A DNA stretch of 64,000 nucleotides, from NCBI RefSeq assembly GCF_012927645.1, contig NZ_JABBMT010000012.1, positions 1 to 64,000 of the forward strand, given 5' to 3'. The translations under genes and the position numbers were made by a program. The DNA comes from Pseudoalteromonas arctica. GTDB taxonomy: Bacteria > Pseudomonadota > Gammaproteobacteria > Enterobacterales > Alteromonadaceae. This document shows positions 51,327 through 59,716 of this stretch, one piece after another. The notes beneath the pieces are model-generated. The model made no database searches and was not told where the DNA came from. It was given only the letters and a program-made list of their open reading frames with translations. The number at the start of each line of letters is the position of its first letter. The stretch's first letter is position 1.

Positions 51327-52859
51327 ATGTCGGCAGAAAAAACCCATCTTGAGATTTGTAATTTAACTAAAGAGCAGTATCCACAAGTAAAAACCTTGAT
51401 GGATCAAGCTTATCCAGATTTAGGTGGGGCGTGGCCTAGTCATACCATTTTCCGATTGATTGACCAGTTCCCTGAAGGCCAGTTGGGGATGGTTGACGAT
51501 GGTGTACTTGTGGGCATTGCCTTGAGTGTGCAAGTGGATTACACGCGTTTTTCAAATCCACACACCTATGAAGATATTGTTGACGGACATGACCGGGTAT
51601 TTAGTGACCCTGATGGTGATGCGCTGTATGGGTTAGATGTGGTTATTTCGCCTACGTATCGTGGTATGCGTTTAGGGCGCAGGCTTTATGATGCGCGTAA
51701 AGAATTATGTCGTCAGTATAATCTGCGGGCTATTTTGGCTGGTGGTCGTATTCCGCGTTATTACAATCACAGCAATGATATGAGCCCAACAGAATATATT
51801 GCCAAAGTCGATCATAAAGAGCTGTATGATCCAATTTTAAGTTTTCAATTGTCGAATGATTTCCAGGTTAAACGCTTACTTAAAAAGTATTTACCGGAAG
51901 ATCAAAATTCGGTGGGTTATGCCACGTTACTTGAGTGGAATAACATTATGTTTGAACCGACCGACACGGTACTTGAATCAACGAAGTCGATAGTGCGAGT
52001 AGGTGCAGTGCAATGGCAAATGCGCAGTGTTGAGTCGGTTGAAGAAATGCTCACGCAGGTTGAATATTTTGTAGACACAGTGTCTGATTACAAAAGTGAT
52101 TTTATTCTCTTCCCTGAATTTTTTAATGCGCCACTGATGGGGCTGACAGAGCAAAGAAATCAAACCGAGGCTATTCGTTATTTAGCAGAATACACTGAGA
52201 CTTTCCGTGATGCGATGTCGCGCATGGCGATTGAATATAACGCCAATATAGTCACCGGCTCGATGCCGCTGGCCGAAGGCGATAAAATCTATAATGTCAG
52301 TTATTTATGCCATCGCAGTGGTAAAATTGACGAACAGCGTAAAATTCATATCACGCCTCATGAGCAAAATGATTGGGTGATTCAAGGTGGTGACAAAATT
52401 GCGGTATTTGATACTGATGCAGGGCGCGTGGGGATTCAAATTTGTTACGATGTTGAATTTCCTGAATTGTCGCGTATTTTAGCAAACCAAGGTCTCGATA
52501 TTCTGTTTGTGCCATTTTGGACCGACACCAAAAATAGTTATTTACGAGTACGCCACTGCGCACAGGCGCGGGCCATTGAAAACGAATGCTACGTGGTTAT
52601 TGCCGGCTCGGTAGGTAACTTACCTGAAGTTGAAAGCTTAGATGTACAATATTCACAATCTGCCGTATTAACGCCATCTGATTTTTCGTTTCCACATGAT
52701 GCAACATTAAACGAAGCAACCCCCAATACTGAAATGCTGCTATTTAGCGATTTGGATATGGACAAATTAAAAGTGCTACACAGTGAAGGTACGGTGCGTA
52801 ATTTAAAAGACCGTCGTAAAGACTTGTATGACGTAATATTGAAAAAGAGAGAAAATTAA
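51327..52859 (+). CDS. GNAT acetyltransferase fused to a nitrilase-family amidohydrolase
   Basis: A 510-residue two-domain protein. Residues about 5-205 are a GNAT fold with the acetyl-CoA loop in YRGMRLGRRLYDAR near 110. Residues about 225-500 are a carbon-nitrogen hydrolase with the catalytic triad Glu in FPEFFN, Lys in RKIHITPHE and Cys in QICYDVEFPE. The ATG at 51327 is 8 bp after AAGGAG. The fusion is known in bacteria, but its substrate is not established. It overlaps the exporter gene sugE by one base, so the two are coupled. Confidence 0.9.
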   Translation: MSAEKTHLEICNLTKEQYPQVKTLMDQAYPDLGGAWPSHTIFRLIDQFPEGQLGMVDDGVLVGIALSVQVDYTRFSNPHTYEDIVDGHDRVFSDPDGDALYGLDVVISPTYRGMRLGRRLYDARKELCRQYNLRAILAGGRIPRYYNHSNDMSPTEYIAKVDHKELYDPILSFQLSNDFQVKRLLKKYLPEDQNSVGYATLLEWNNIMFEPTDTVLESTKSIVRVGAVQWQMRSVESVEEMLTQVEYFVDTVSDYKSDFILFPEFFNAPLMGLTEQRNQTEAIRYLAEYTETFRDAMSRMAIEYNANIVTGSMPLAEGDKIYNVSYLCHRSGKIDEQRKIHITPHEQNDWVIQGGDKIAVFDTDAGRVGIQICYDVEFPELSRILANQGLDILFVPFWTDTKNSYLRVRHCAQARAIENECYVVIAGSVGNLPEVESLDVQYSQSAVLTPSDFSFPHDATLNEATPNTEMLLFSDLDMDKLKVLHSEGTVRNLKDRRKDLYDVILKKREN

Positions 52860-53176
52860 TGGCGTGGATTTATTTAATTATTGCCGGCTTGCTGGAAATT
52901 GGCTGGCCTGTAGGATTAAAAATGTCGCAAGAGGGTGAACATCGCTGGTTAGGTATTGGCATTGCTGTGGCGTTTATGGTTGCCAGTGGTTTTATGTTAT
53001 GGCTGGCACAGCGTGATATTTCGATGGGGACTTCCTACGCAGTGTGGACAGGCATTGGCGCGGCAGGAACATTTTTAGTAGGGATACTATTTTATAATGA
53101 TGCAGCAACATTCGGCCGTATTGCCGGTGTATTAATGATTATTAGCGGTGTTATCACATTGAAAATCAGTCATTAA
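52859..53176 (+). CDS. sugE: SMR-family exporter SugE/Gdx
   Basis: A 105-residue four-helix dual-topology transporter. It has the essential Glu in LLEIGWPVGLK near residue 12 and the Gdx-type GTSYAVWTGIGAAGTF near 58. Gdx proteins export guanidinium ions; related EmrE-type proteins export quaternary ammonium drugs. The GxxxxVWTGIGA pattern favours the guanidinium group. Translationally coupled (TAATG) to the GNAT-nitrilase gene, suggesting a shared substrate or product. Confidence 0.9.
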   Translation: MAWIYLIIAGLLEIGWPVGLKMSQEGEHRWLGIGIAVAFMVASGFMLWLAQRDISMGTSYAVWTGIGAAGTFLVGILFYNDAATFGRIAGVLMIISGVITLKISH

Positions 53177-53196
53177 TTCAGTGAATTAAAAAATAG

Positions 53197-53230
53197 AAAG
53201 GCGGCCACGTTGCAGTGAGCTGCCTTTGTT
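53197..53230. terminator. Bidirectional terminator between sugE and the EamA gene
   Basis: AAAGGCGGC and GCTGCCTTT pair (one G-U) around 13 nt; it touches the stop codon of the convergent transporter gene. Confidence 0.65.
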
Positions 53231-54111
53231 TATGCGGTGGGTAACATGACCAATACAGCGGCAATTGCTATTAATACTAGTCCTGCAGTGTCTTGGCGTT
53301 TTAAAGGTTGCTTGAGCCATAAAACTGAGATCAATATTGTAAAGAACACCTCTACTTGCCCGAGGGTTTTAACATAAGCTACGTGCTGCAAGCTCATTGC
53401 ACTAAACCAACCAATTGATCCTATGCAACTAAAAAAGCTCACTAAGCTGACCATTTTTTTATAGTGCCACATTTGTTTAAGCGTTTGTGGTTCTTTAACA
53501 ACCAAATACGCAAATAGCATAATACTTTGCAGGCTTATCACAAACAGTAGCACCCAGGCTGCAGAGTGAGGAAATAGTAGCCCAGAATTTAAACTTGCTT
53601 CTCTTACCCATAATGAGGTGAGCGCAAAGCAAGTGCCGCATGCTAGACCTAGTAAGGCTGTTATCAAGTTAAACTGTTTAACTTTAGCAATACCACTGAG
53701 AAGTAAAACGGCAATAGCGCCTAAAAACACCCCTAACCAGCCAAGTAGACTCAGTGCTGAGCCAAAAAACAGTACGCCTAATATAGCGGCAACTAAGGCT
53801 TCACTTTTAGCAAGCCCTGTGCCTACTGCATAGTTGTTCATTTTAAATAACTTAACCATTAAGCCTGTGGCAATAATTTGCATCACACTTGCGCCAATAA
53901 TAAAGCCCCAAAAAGTAACATTAAAGCTTGGCATGGCTGTTGGTTGATATTGATAAAGAGAGAGCAAGTAAATTGCTGCAATGGGACTGGCAACAATAAA
54001 GCGCGATAAGGTTACACCGGCTACGCTCATATCATTACTTAATTTACTTTGTAGCGCGTTACGCCACGCTTGCATGAAAGCAGCTAAAAAAGTGAAAAAT
54101 ATCCAAGTCAT
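53230..54111 (-). CDS. EamA/DMT-family transporter
   Basis: A 293-residue membrane protein with about 10 hydrophobic segments arranged as two five-helix EamA repeats, the second beginning near residue 150 (LLGLACGTCFALTS). The N-terminal FLAAFMQAWRNALQSKLS and the helix VGTGLAKSEALVAAILGVLFF fit drug/metabolite transporters that move small organic molecules. Substrate unknown. Monocistronic. Confidence 0.85.
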   Translation of the reverse strand: MTWIFFTFLAAFMQAWRNALQSKLSNDMSVAGVTLSRFIVASPIAAIYLLSLYQYQPTAMPSFNVTFWGFIIGASVMQIIATGLMVKLFKMNNYAVGTGLAKSEALVAAILGVLFFGSALSLLGWLGVFLGAIAVLLLSGIAKVKQFNLITALLGLACGTCFALTSLWVREASLNSGLLFPHSAAWVLLFVISLQSIMLFAYLVVKEPQTLKQMWHYKKMVSLVSFFSCIGSIGWFSAMSLQHVAYVKTLGQVEVFFTILISVLWLKQPLKRQDTAGLVLIAIAAVLVMLPTA

Positions 54112-54252
54112 GGTGAGTAATACAAAAATGATTAGGCAGATAAAAGTAACAGCTTAGTTGTGCTGGTTGTAGTGAATATTTCTCAGCTGCGACAAAATGT
54201 CACAGTTTTAAAGTGTTCACTCTAAGCTATAGTGAAAATGATGTTATTGTTA

Positions 54253-54288
54253 GTCGCCATCGTTTAATAAACTTTGGCGGCTTTTTTA
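54253..54288 (+). terminator. Terminator-like hairpin upstream of the MAPEG gene
   Basis: GTCGCCA and TGGCGGC pair (one G-U) around a 15-nt loop, followed by six T. No gene on the plus strand precedes it, so it ends a short untranslated transcript or attenuates the MAPEG gene 69 bp downstream. Confidence 0.5.
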
Positions 54289-54356
54289 TTTGGTATATTT
54301 CTATACAAGGAATGTAGCTATACTAAGTTATTGTAAAACAATAATCAGGAACAACA

Positions 54357-54740
54357 ATGACAACTTTACTTATTTGCGCATTACTTGCTGTACTTATGCC
54401 GTATTTAGCCAAAGCACCGGTGGCATTTGCAATGAACAAGCTTGATGGTTACGACAATAAGCACCCAAGAGAGCAGCAGTCTAAGCTCACCGGATTTGGC
54501 GCAAGGGCGCTGGCGGCACATCAAAATTGTTTTGAATCATTGGCCGTGTTTGCTGTCGCGTTAGCCACCGTGTTGGGCACTAATAATGTCCACCAAGTTA
54601 CTGAGCTATTAGCCATTACTTATATTATTGCTCGCGTTCTATATTGTGTTTTTTACTATCTAAATTTAGACGTACTGCGTTCTTTATCATGGCTGGTTGG
54701 TTTAGCTGCTGCAGTCGCTATGATTGTTGTGTGCTTGTAA
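54357..54740 (+). CDS. MAPEG family membrane protein
   Basis: A 127-residue protein with four transmembrane helices. The FxARALAAHQNCFES-type motif (here FGARALAAHQNCFESLA, near residue 45) and YIIARVLYCVFYYLN near 94 are MAPEG hallmarks. The superfamily includes microsomal glutathione transferases; bacterial members are mostly uncharacterised. AGGA lies 8 bp before the ATG. Confidence 0.88.
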   Translation: MTTLLICALLAVLMPYLAKAPVAFAMNKLDGYDNKHPREQQSKLTGFGARALAAHQNCFESLAVFAVALATVLGTNNVHQVTELLAITYIIARVLYCVFYYLNLDVLRSLSWLVGLAAAVAMIVVCL

Positions 54741-54759
54741 GCTTTGTTTTTTTTAAACG

Positions 54760-54795
54760 CTAAAGCAAGCGGCTTAAATAAGGCGCTTGCTTTAG
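54760..54795. terminator. Long hairpin between the MAPEG and M56 genes
   Basis: CTAAAGCAAGCG and CGCTTGCTTTAG are perfectly complementary (12 bp), with CTTA/TAAG able to extend the stem inside. It lies between convergent genes. The T-tract sits on the left side only, so its efficiency in either direction is uncertain. Confidence 0.65.
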
Positions 54796-54814
54796 GGTCT
54801 TTGGTTGTTAAAAT

Positions 54815-56026
54815 TTACTTAGCCGCAACAGTCACTTTTTCAATAAGGTCTTCTGATTTGTAATGCTTATCTATCGCGAAGTCTAGTTGCACCAATACAT
54901 CTTTGAAGCCTGAATGTGAAGGCTTATATTGCCATTGCATTAATGCTTTTTTTGCCTCTTTATCGAATACTCTTTCAGGTTTGGCATTTACAACCGACAC
55001 ATTTTGTGTCTTTCCGGCTGGGCTAATATCGTATTTTAATACTACTGAACCGCTGATACCTTGTTCAGCTGCCTGTATCGGGTAAAGAGGCTCAATACGC
55101 ATGATGGGTGAAATAGCTTGTACCTTACTTATTGCTTCTGGTTGTTTTGCGATCGCAAAGCTGCTGATCATACCCGCGGCAAAAATAAGTAGAGCGCCTT
55201 TGGCAATCATTGAGCTATTACCATTATGTTTGATTTGATTGAGTCGTTGTAACATCGTGTTTTTATCTCCATAGTGTGAATAAGCTATTAACCCTGCACG
55301 GCTATTTGCTGCACAGTTGATCAGAGCTTTACTGTATAAAATGCGTTGTTGAGTAGTTTTATTGGTCAGTACTTTTTCGTCGCACGACAGCTCTTGCAAG
55401 CGTCTAAAGCTCATGTAGCCAAGCCAAGCCAGTGGATTAAACCAAATCAGCAATGTGACCACTAATGCCAGCGCATTAAATAAATTATCGGCGCGTTTTA
55501 TATGTACTTTTTCATGTTCAATGATCAGCGTTAACGCAGTGCCATCAATGTGTTGTGCATAGGCGGTTGGTAAAACCAGCTGATTACTGAATAGCCCTAT
55601 AACCATTGGTGTACTAATGGCGCTACTTTGTAATAGTGGCATGTCGGGATGTGCGTCAATCAGCACTTTATCATCAAGATTGGTTAATCGTAATTGGTTG
55701 ATAAACCGCATATGTACCACGGTGGCAGTTAACAGCAGTATGCTCAAGATAGCGCTATAAACTAGCGCCCAACTAATACTAATAGTTGTTGAAAAACCTT
55801 GCTTGGGGCTGATCAGCATAGTGCTAATGACGTTGTTTGGCAGCGGCTTAAAATGCTCTGGCATATTTGCTAGCAGTAATGTGATTGGTAACATTAGCCA
55901 TAACTTATAGACAAAGTTTGCATTGAGCCATTTTAGTGAATAGCGTTCTAAAACCAGCAAACTGAGTATCAGTAAGCTGATTAATAGTTGCTGTTCAAGA
56001 AGCCAGTTAAAGGTGTTTTCTAACAT
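54815..56026 (-). CDS. BlaR1/M56-type membrane metalloprotease with TonB C-terminal domain
   Basis: A 403-residue protein. Hydrophobic helices at about 10-30, 35-55 and 85-108 precede the zinc motif HEKVH near residue 171, followed by RRLQELSCDEKVL with the third ligand region, and a further helix near 280-295. Residues about 310-395 form a TonB-like domain (LYPIQAAEQGISGSVVLKY, then ALMQWQYKPS). M56 proteases sense a signal and cleave the partner BlaI-type repressor. The domain here replaces the penicillin-binding sensor of BlaR1. It lies 9 bp downstream of its regulator gene. Confidence 0.88.
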   Translation of the reverse strand: MLENTFNWLLEQQLLISLLILSLLVLERYSLKWLNANFVYKLWLMLPITLLLANMPEHFKPLPNNVISTMLISPKQGFSTTISISWALVYSAILSILLLTATVVHMRFINQLRLTNLDDKVLIDAHPDMPLLQSSAISTPMVIGLFSNQLVLPTAYAQHIDGTALTLIIEHEKVHIKRADNLFNALALVVTLLIWFNPLAWLGYMSFRRLQELSCDEKVLTNKTTQQRILYSKALINCAANSRAGLIAYSHYGDKNTMLQRLNQIKHNGNSSMIAKGALLIFAAGMISSFAIAKQPEAISKVQAISPIMRIEPLYPIQAAEQGISGSVVLKYDISPAGKTQNVSVVNAKPERVFDKEAKKALMQWQYKPSHSGFKDVLVQLDFAIDKHYKSEDLIEKVTVAAK

Positions 56027-56035
56027 ATTAAGCCC

Positions 56036-56410
56036 TTACTTTTGCTGTTTTTCCCAGTCATCAATCACTTTTTTAAGTTCGTTGATGTCTTGTTGAGAAA
56101 GTTGCTCAGATTTAGCAAAGCCGCTGACTAACGGCGCGATACGGCCACTAAAAAATCGCTCAATAAAGTTTTGGCTCTCATTGAGGGTATATTCAGCACG
56201 TTCCATGCAAGGAGTGTAAATATATTGCCGGCCATCTTTTTCAAAGCTCAAAGCGCCTTTTTTAACTAACCGACCGAGCAAGGTTTTAATGGTTTTTTCG
56301 TGCCATTGTTTATCATCGCTTAAACGCTCGATAATTTGGCTCGCTGTTGCTGGGTAGCTCAACCAAAGTGCATCGAGTACTTCAAATTCTGCTTTCGATA
56401 ATTCAATCAT
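56036..56410 (-). CDS. BlaI/MecI/CopY-family repressor
   Basis: A 124-residue winged-helix protein. The N-terminal LSKAEFEVLDALWLSYPATASQ and the wing VKKGALSFEKDGRQYIYTP are typical, with a C-terminal helical dimerisation region. It should repress its own operon until cleaved by the M56 protease encoded just downstream. Confidence 0.9.
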   Translation of the reverse strand: MIELSKAEFEVLDALWLSYPATASQIIERLSDDKQWHEKTIKTLLGRLVKKGALSFEKDGRQYIYTPCMERAEYTLNESQNFIERFFSGRIAPLVSGFAKSEQLSQQDINELKKVIDDWEKQQK

Positions 56411-56429
56411 TATATGTTGCCTACAAACG

Positions 56430-56449
56430 TAATCTATAAATTAAGATTA
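56430..56449. promoter_or_regulatory. Candidate operator of the BlaI-type repressor
   Basis: TAATCT and AGATTA form a perfect inverted repeat with an 8-bp spacer, 19-39 bp upstream of the repressor start codon, where an autoregulatory operator would be expected. It is not the classic TACA/TGTA site of staphylococcal BlaI. Confidence 0.35.
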
Positions 56450-56491
56450 TACCTGTAATCATTATTTGCAACTGTTTTATGTAAAAAATAA

Positions 56492-57184
56492 TTAATTTTT
56501 TAAAATATCGAATTTATTGATTTTAAGGTAGCTGTTTTCAGGGAGGTTGAGCGTAGCCAGATTAAGATCGCTAATTTGCTCACGATATAGATCAATCACT
56601 TTATAGCCACAGTAATGGGCCATTTTCCGGATTTGGCGATTAAGGCCTTGTTTTAAAATAATGCTGAACTGGCACTGAGCTATTTTTTCCACCGTACAGG
56701 GTAAGGTGATTTGTTTATTTACAGGAACGCCCTGAGCCATTTTTTGGCAAAAGTCGTCATCCAAAGGTTTGTCAACGGTGACTAAATAGCGTTTTGGTTG
56801 GTGGAAGTCAGGGTGGATCAGCTGATTACAAAATTCACCATCATTAGTCAGTATTAACAGACCACGAGAATCTTTATCTAGCCTGCCAATCGGGTATACG
56901 CGGGTATTTGTTGGTAGATGGTGAATTAAGCTGCTAGGGTCATGTTGATTGAGTTTACAATCAATTCCTATCGGTTTGTGATAGGCATAATAAACGCGCG
57001 TTGCTTTACCTTGTACACGCGTGTTATTGACGCGTATATCGTCGTTATCATCAACGTGATCAATATGGTTTGCTGGGCGGTTATTTACGCTCACCACACC
57101 TTCATCAATTAAACGCGAGGCTTGTTTACGAGAGCATACACCAGCGTGAGCAATGTATTTGGCAAGACGGATTTTATTGTTCAT
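56492..57184 (-). CDS. RsuA/RluB/E/F-family pseudouridine synthase, RluF-like
   Basis: A 230-residue protein. An S4 RNA-binding domain (about 3-50, AKYIAHAGVCSRKQASRLI) precedes the catalytic domain with GRLDKDSRGLLILTNDG near 98, where the first Asp is the catalytic residue, and GLNRQIRKMAHYCGYKV near 180. It isomerises a uridine in rRNA or tRNA. The S4 arrangement and NRQIRKM motif are RluF-like, but RluB/RluE/RsuA roles cannot be excluded. Confidence 0.85.
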   Translation of the reverse strand: MNNKIRLAKYIAHAGVCSRKQASRLIDEGVVSVNNRPANHIDHVDDNDDIRVNNTRVQGKATRVYYAYHKPIGIDCKLNQHDPSSLIHHLPTNTRVYPIGRLDKDSRGLLILTNDGEFCNQLIHPDFHQPKRYLVTVDKPLDDDFCQKMAQGVPVNKQITLPCTVEKIAQCQFSIILKQGLNRQIRKMAHYCGYKVIDLYREQISDLNLATLNLPENSYLKINKFDILKN

Positions 57185-57282
57185 AGAAGAGTTTAGTTAT
57201 TAAAGTAAAAGTACTTGGCGTTTTTTATATACTCTTACTATCACAAAATGCCGAGTTTAGTATTTTGCGATAGTGTGGGTAT

Positions 57283-57896
57283 TTAGCGAATGATGCGGAT
57301 TTTATCTTTTGACCACTTTAGTAATACATGACTACGAAACCATACTGGTTGCAGTTTGTTATAAGCTTTTTCTTTAATATCTAAAAAACCATTAGGTGTA
57401 ACTTCTGCAAATGGAGTTAGTTCATTTGAATTATCAAAGAAGTAAGCTCTATAGCACAGTTTTGTCATTTCATGTAATTGCTCTAGGCTACGTTGGTAGC
57501 GGCTGAGTATTTTATCTGGTGGCACAGGATGTCCACCCGAAATAACTCGTTCATCTACACGATCTAAATTAATCTCAGGGTCATTAATACATAATAAAGA
57601 TAGCTTTGAAAGCCGGATTTATTTGCTTTAGTAATGTAGTCAAGGTGGCTGTGATGACTCATTACAGATTCATAGCTATGAGAGAACCCCTTCTCTAACC
57701 AACTTTCTCGTAAGTCTTTTGATATTTTCTGTGCTTGTTTTGAGCGCTTTATAGGGTCTACAATCAAAAGGGACTTTTCAATCTCATCGGGGTTTGTATA
57801 TTGCCCTAATGGTACATCGTATTTTTGACGTAACTCGTCCGTGAGTGTCGTTTTTCCAGAGCCATTTGGGCCTGCGATTAATCTTAGCCTTGGCAT
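57283..57896 (-). pseudogene. Zeta-toxin-like kinase gene broken by a frameshift
   Basis: The first part (from ATG at 57896) has Walker A AGPNGSGKTTLT near residue 8 and YTNPDEIEKSL, typical of zeta-toxin-like P-loop kinases, then stops at TAG 57564-57566. The remainder, in another frame, reads CINDPEINLDRVDERVISGG, then PPDKILSRYQRSLEQL, the expected continuation, and ends at 57283. The switch falls near 57596-57606. The span of 614 bp is one base short of a whole number of codons, so one lost base restores about 204 residues, the family length. No classic slippery heptamer is visible, so it is probably inactive. Confidence 0.75.
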
Positions 57897-58147
57897 AAAT
57901 CATCGGCTAAAGAAGGGAAGTTATTGGTCACAGCAAGACTTTTTATTCTAGTTTCGTGCCCGTCTGGTGCTACTTTCACAATGTAACCATCCTTAGCGAT
58001 AGTAATACTCGCTTGATTTATTTTGGCTCTCATTCGTGCATGTGCTGTGGCAGAGCGTGCAATAGAGCTAAGCGCTTTCAGATCTATAAGTGGATCCTTT
58101 CGCGGTACTTGTGCAATACGTTTTATTTTATTTCTACTGTCAGTCAT
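57884..58147 (-). CDS. Probable antitoxin or partner of the zeta-like protein
   Basis: An 87-residue basic protein (ALSSIARSATAHARMRAKIN near the middle, then ITIAKDGYIVKVAPDGHE). It is upstream of, and overlaps by 13 bp, the zeta-like gene, the usual order for antitoxin then toxin. I do not recognise it as the classical epsilon antitoxin; the pairing is inferred from position and size. It is intact although its partner is broken. Confidence 0.6.
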   Translation of the reverse strand: MTDSRNKIKRIAQVPRKDPLIDLKALSSIARSATAHARMRAKINQASITIAKDGYIVKVAPDGHETRIKSLAVTNNFPSLADDLCQG

Positions 58148-58218
58148 ATAAATCCCCTTTTAAAGAAATTTTAAATACTAGGGTCAAATTATATACGCTT
58201 TTTTATTTTTTTGCTGCT

Positions 58219-58578
58219 TTATAGTTTGATTAACACATCTTCATTATCAAAACTTAAGCCTAAAAATGGGGTTACCTCCGGTGCTAACATAAATGTGCGA
58301 ATGTTCATGTGATCGTGTTCATTAGGGTTGCCAAGTACATCATCACGATAAAACGTGCCAAAGCAATCTAGAGTATTTTGTTTACTTAGTTGGTTCAGTT
58401 TAGCAAAAGCAAAAATTTTACATGAGCCATTATTTTCACCAGCGGCACTTTTTAAGCCATGGTTATTGAATGCGCAGGCTGTAAAAGTATAGTTTGCTTC
58501 AATCACAGCCATCGTATCGGCAAATGCAATGGTGTGTGGCTCATTAGCCAAGTGGCTTAAAAAATCGTTGAGTGTCAT
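58219..58578 (-). CDS. HopJ-family protein
   Basis: A 119-residue protein of the HopJ type III effector family: FADTMAVIEANYTFTACAF, then GSCKIFAFAKLNQLS, DCFGTFYRDDVLGNP and HMNIRTFM. Although named after a Pseudomonas syringae effector, homologues are widespread in marine bacteria that lack type III secretion, and no secretion genes lie here, so a housekeeping cytoplasmic role is more likely. Confidence 0.85.
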   Translation of the reverse strand: MTLNDFLSHLANEPHTIAFADTMAVIEANYTFTACAFNNHGLKSAAGENNGSCKIFAFAKLNQLSKQNTLDCFGTFYRDDVLGNPNEHDHMNIRTFMLAPEVTPFLGLSFDNEDVLIKL

Positions 58579-58586
58579 AGTAATCC

Positions 58587-59699
58587 TTATTTAGCTAACT
58601 CTAGCTGATTAGTTTGTTGATTAATATTAAATTTAAACAACTGTAAAAAATTCATCCCGAGTAATCCATAGCCACTATGGTTATCAATTACTAACACTTC
58701 AAAGTTTTCAATGTGTTGCTGGCCAATTAAAATTGAATCAAGTTGGTAACGTTTTGCGATTACTTGGCCGTTGGCGGTATTGATGTTTAAGCTATCAATA
58801 TAGTTGGGTATTGGCCGTAATGCTTGAAATACGTTATTTGGTAATACGGTAAAGCTTGCCCCTGTATCTATCATTAGTTGGGTGTTGAGTGCATCGTTGA
58901 TTTGCATATCTAATAAATAGTGGGCACCGTATGGATGTAATGGTACTAGATCAATACCATTTTGCGCTTGTGCTATGCGTGTTTGTAATTCAGTAAGCTG
59001 TGCTTGTAATGAATGTTCCACAGGAAAACGTTCTAATGTTGCTTGCGCGCTTAGCAGATCACCAAGATGGTAATACGCATTAGCGAGTGCGAATAAGTAA
59101 TTAGGATTTTCGTTATCATAATCAAGCCACACTAAGGTTTGATTAATGGTTTTTTGCCACGCGTGCTGCTCTGTAAGCGTTTTTATTTGTGCGATGGTCA
59201 ATTGTATTAAACGCATATTAATGGCTGCTTGCTGGCTTTCATTGGCAAGTGATTGCAATGAGAGTAATGCAACAATAGCTTGATGAACCTGTTGGTTTTT
59301 CATTAAACGTTCGGCATCAAGCTGCAACATATTTATATCGTATGGGTAGCTATTTAAAAATAATTGCAAAAAAGTCTCAGTAACTGTGAGCTCATTATTT
59401 TTTAACCAGTTATCGAGTTTATCTAACCATAAAAAGTAAAGTTGTTCAGCATGTAATGGCTGGCTTGTAGTTAATGCTTGGTAGCTGGCTAAGGCAGCCG
59501 TAAACTGTCGCTGATTAAATTGCTGTAGGGCTTGCTGGTAGAGTGATTGCTGGTTGTTTTCAACGCTAACAGATGGCGGCAATTTAACAGCTGCTTGCGG
59601 GGCTATTGCTTGCTGTTGTGGCCACAATAAATAGCCATTAAGTGACACTGATAACAGTAGCAGCAGCGTGATCAGTTTAGTAACAGTAGTCCCTTTCAT
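58587..59699 (-). CDS. TPR protein with a retropepsin-like aspartic protease domain
   Basis: A 370-residue protein with an N-terminal signal anchor (about 5-25, LITLLLLLSVSLNGYLLW). TPR-like helices occupy about 50-240 (for example YQQALQQFNQRQFTAALASY and NPNYLFALANAYYHLGDL). A clan AA aspartic protease domain spans about 255-365 with the active-site DTGASFTVLP near 280 and the flap/second motif LLGMNFLQLF near 348. It is probably periplasmic, anchored to the inner membrane. One active-site Asp per chain means it must dimerise. Substrate unknown. Confidence 0.85.
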   Translation of the reverse strand: MKGTTVTKLITLLLLLSVSLNGYLLWPQQQAIAPQAAVKLPPSVSVENNQQSLYQQALQQFNQRQFTAALASYQALTTSQPLHAEQLYFLWLDKLDNWLKNNELTVTETFLQLFLNSYPYDINMLQLDAERLMKNQQVHQAIVALLSLQSLANESQQAAINMRLIQLTIAQIKTLTEQHAWQKTINQTLVWLDYDNENPNYLFALANAYYHLGDLLSAQATLERFPVEHSLQAQLTELQTRIAQAQNGIDLVPLHPYGAHYLLDMQINDALNTQLMIDTGASFTVLPNNVFQALRPIPNYIDSLNINTANGQVIAKRYQLDSILIGQQHIENFEVLVIDNHSGYGLLGMNFLQLFKFNINQQTNQLELAK

Positions 59700-59716
59700 T
59701 GCTCGCCCCTAGAGTA

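Noticed and set aside
57564..57606. Programmed ribosomal frameshifting in the zeta-like gene.
   Set aside because: No slippery heptamer with a following stem-loop was seen at the junction; a simple one-base deletion is the simpler explanation.
58219..58578. HopJ homology as evidence of a type III secretion effector.
   Set aside because: No secretion system, chaperone or other effector genes are present, and the family is common in bacteria without type III secretion.
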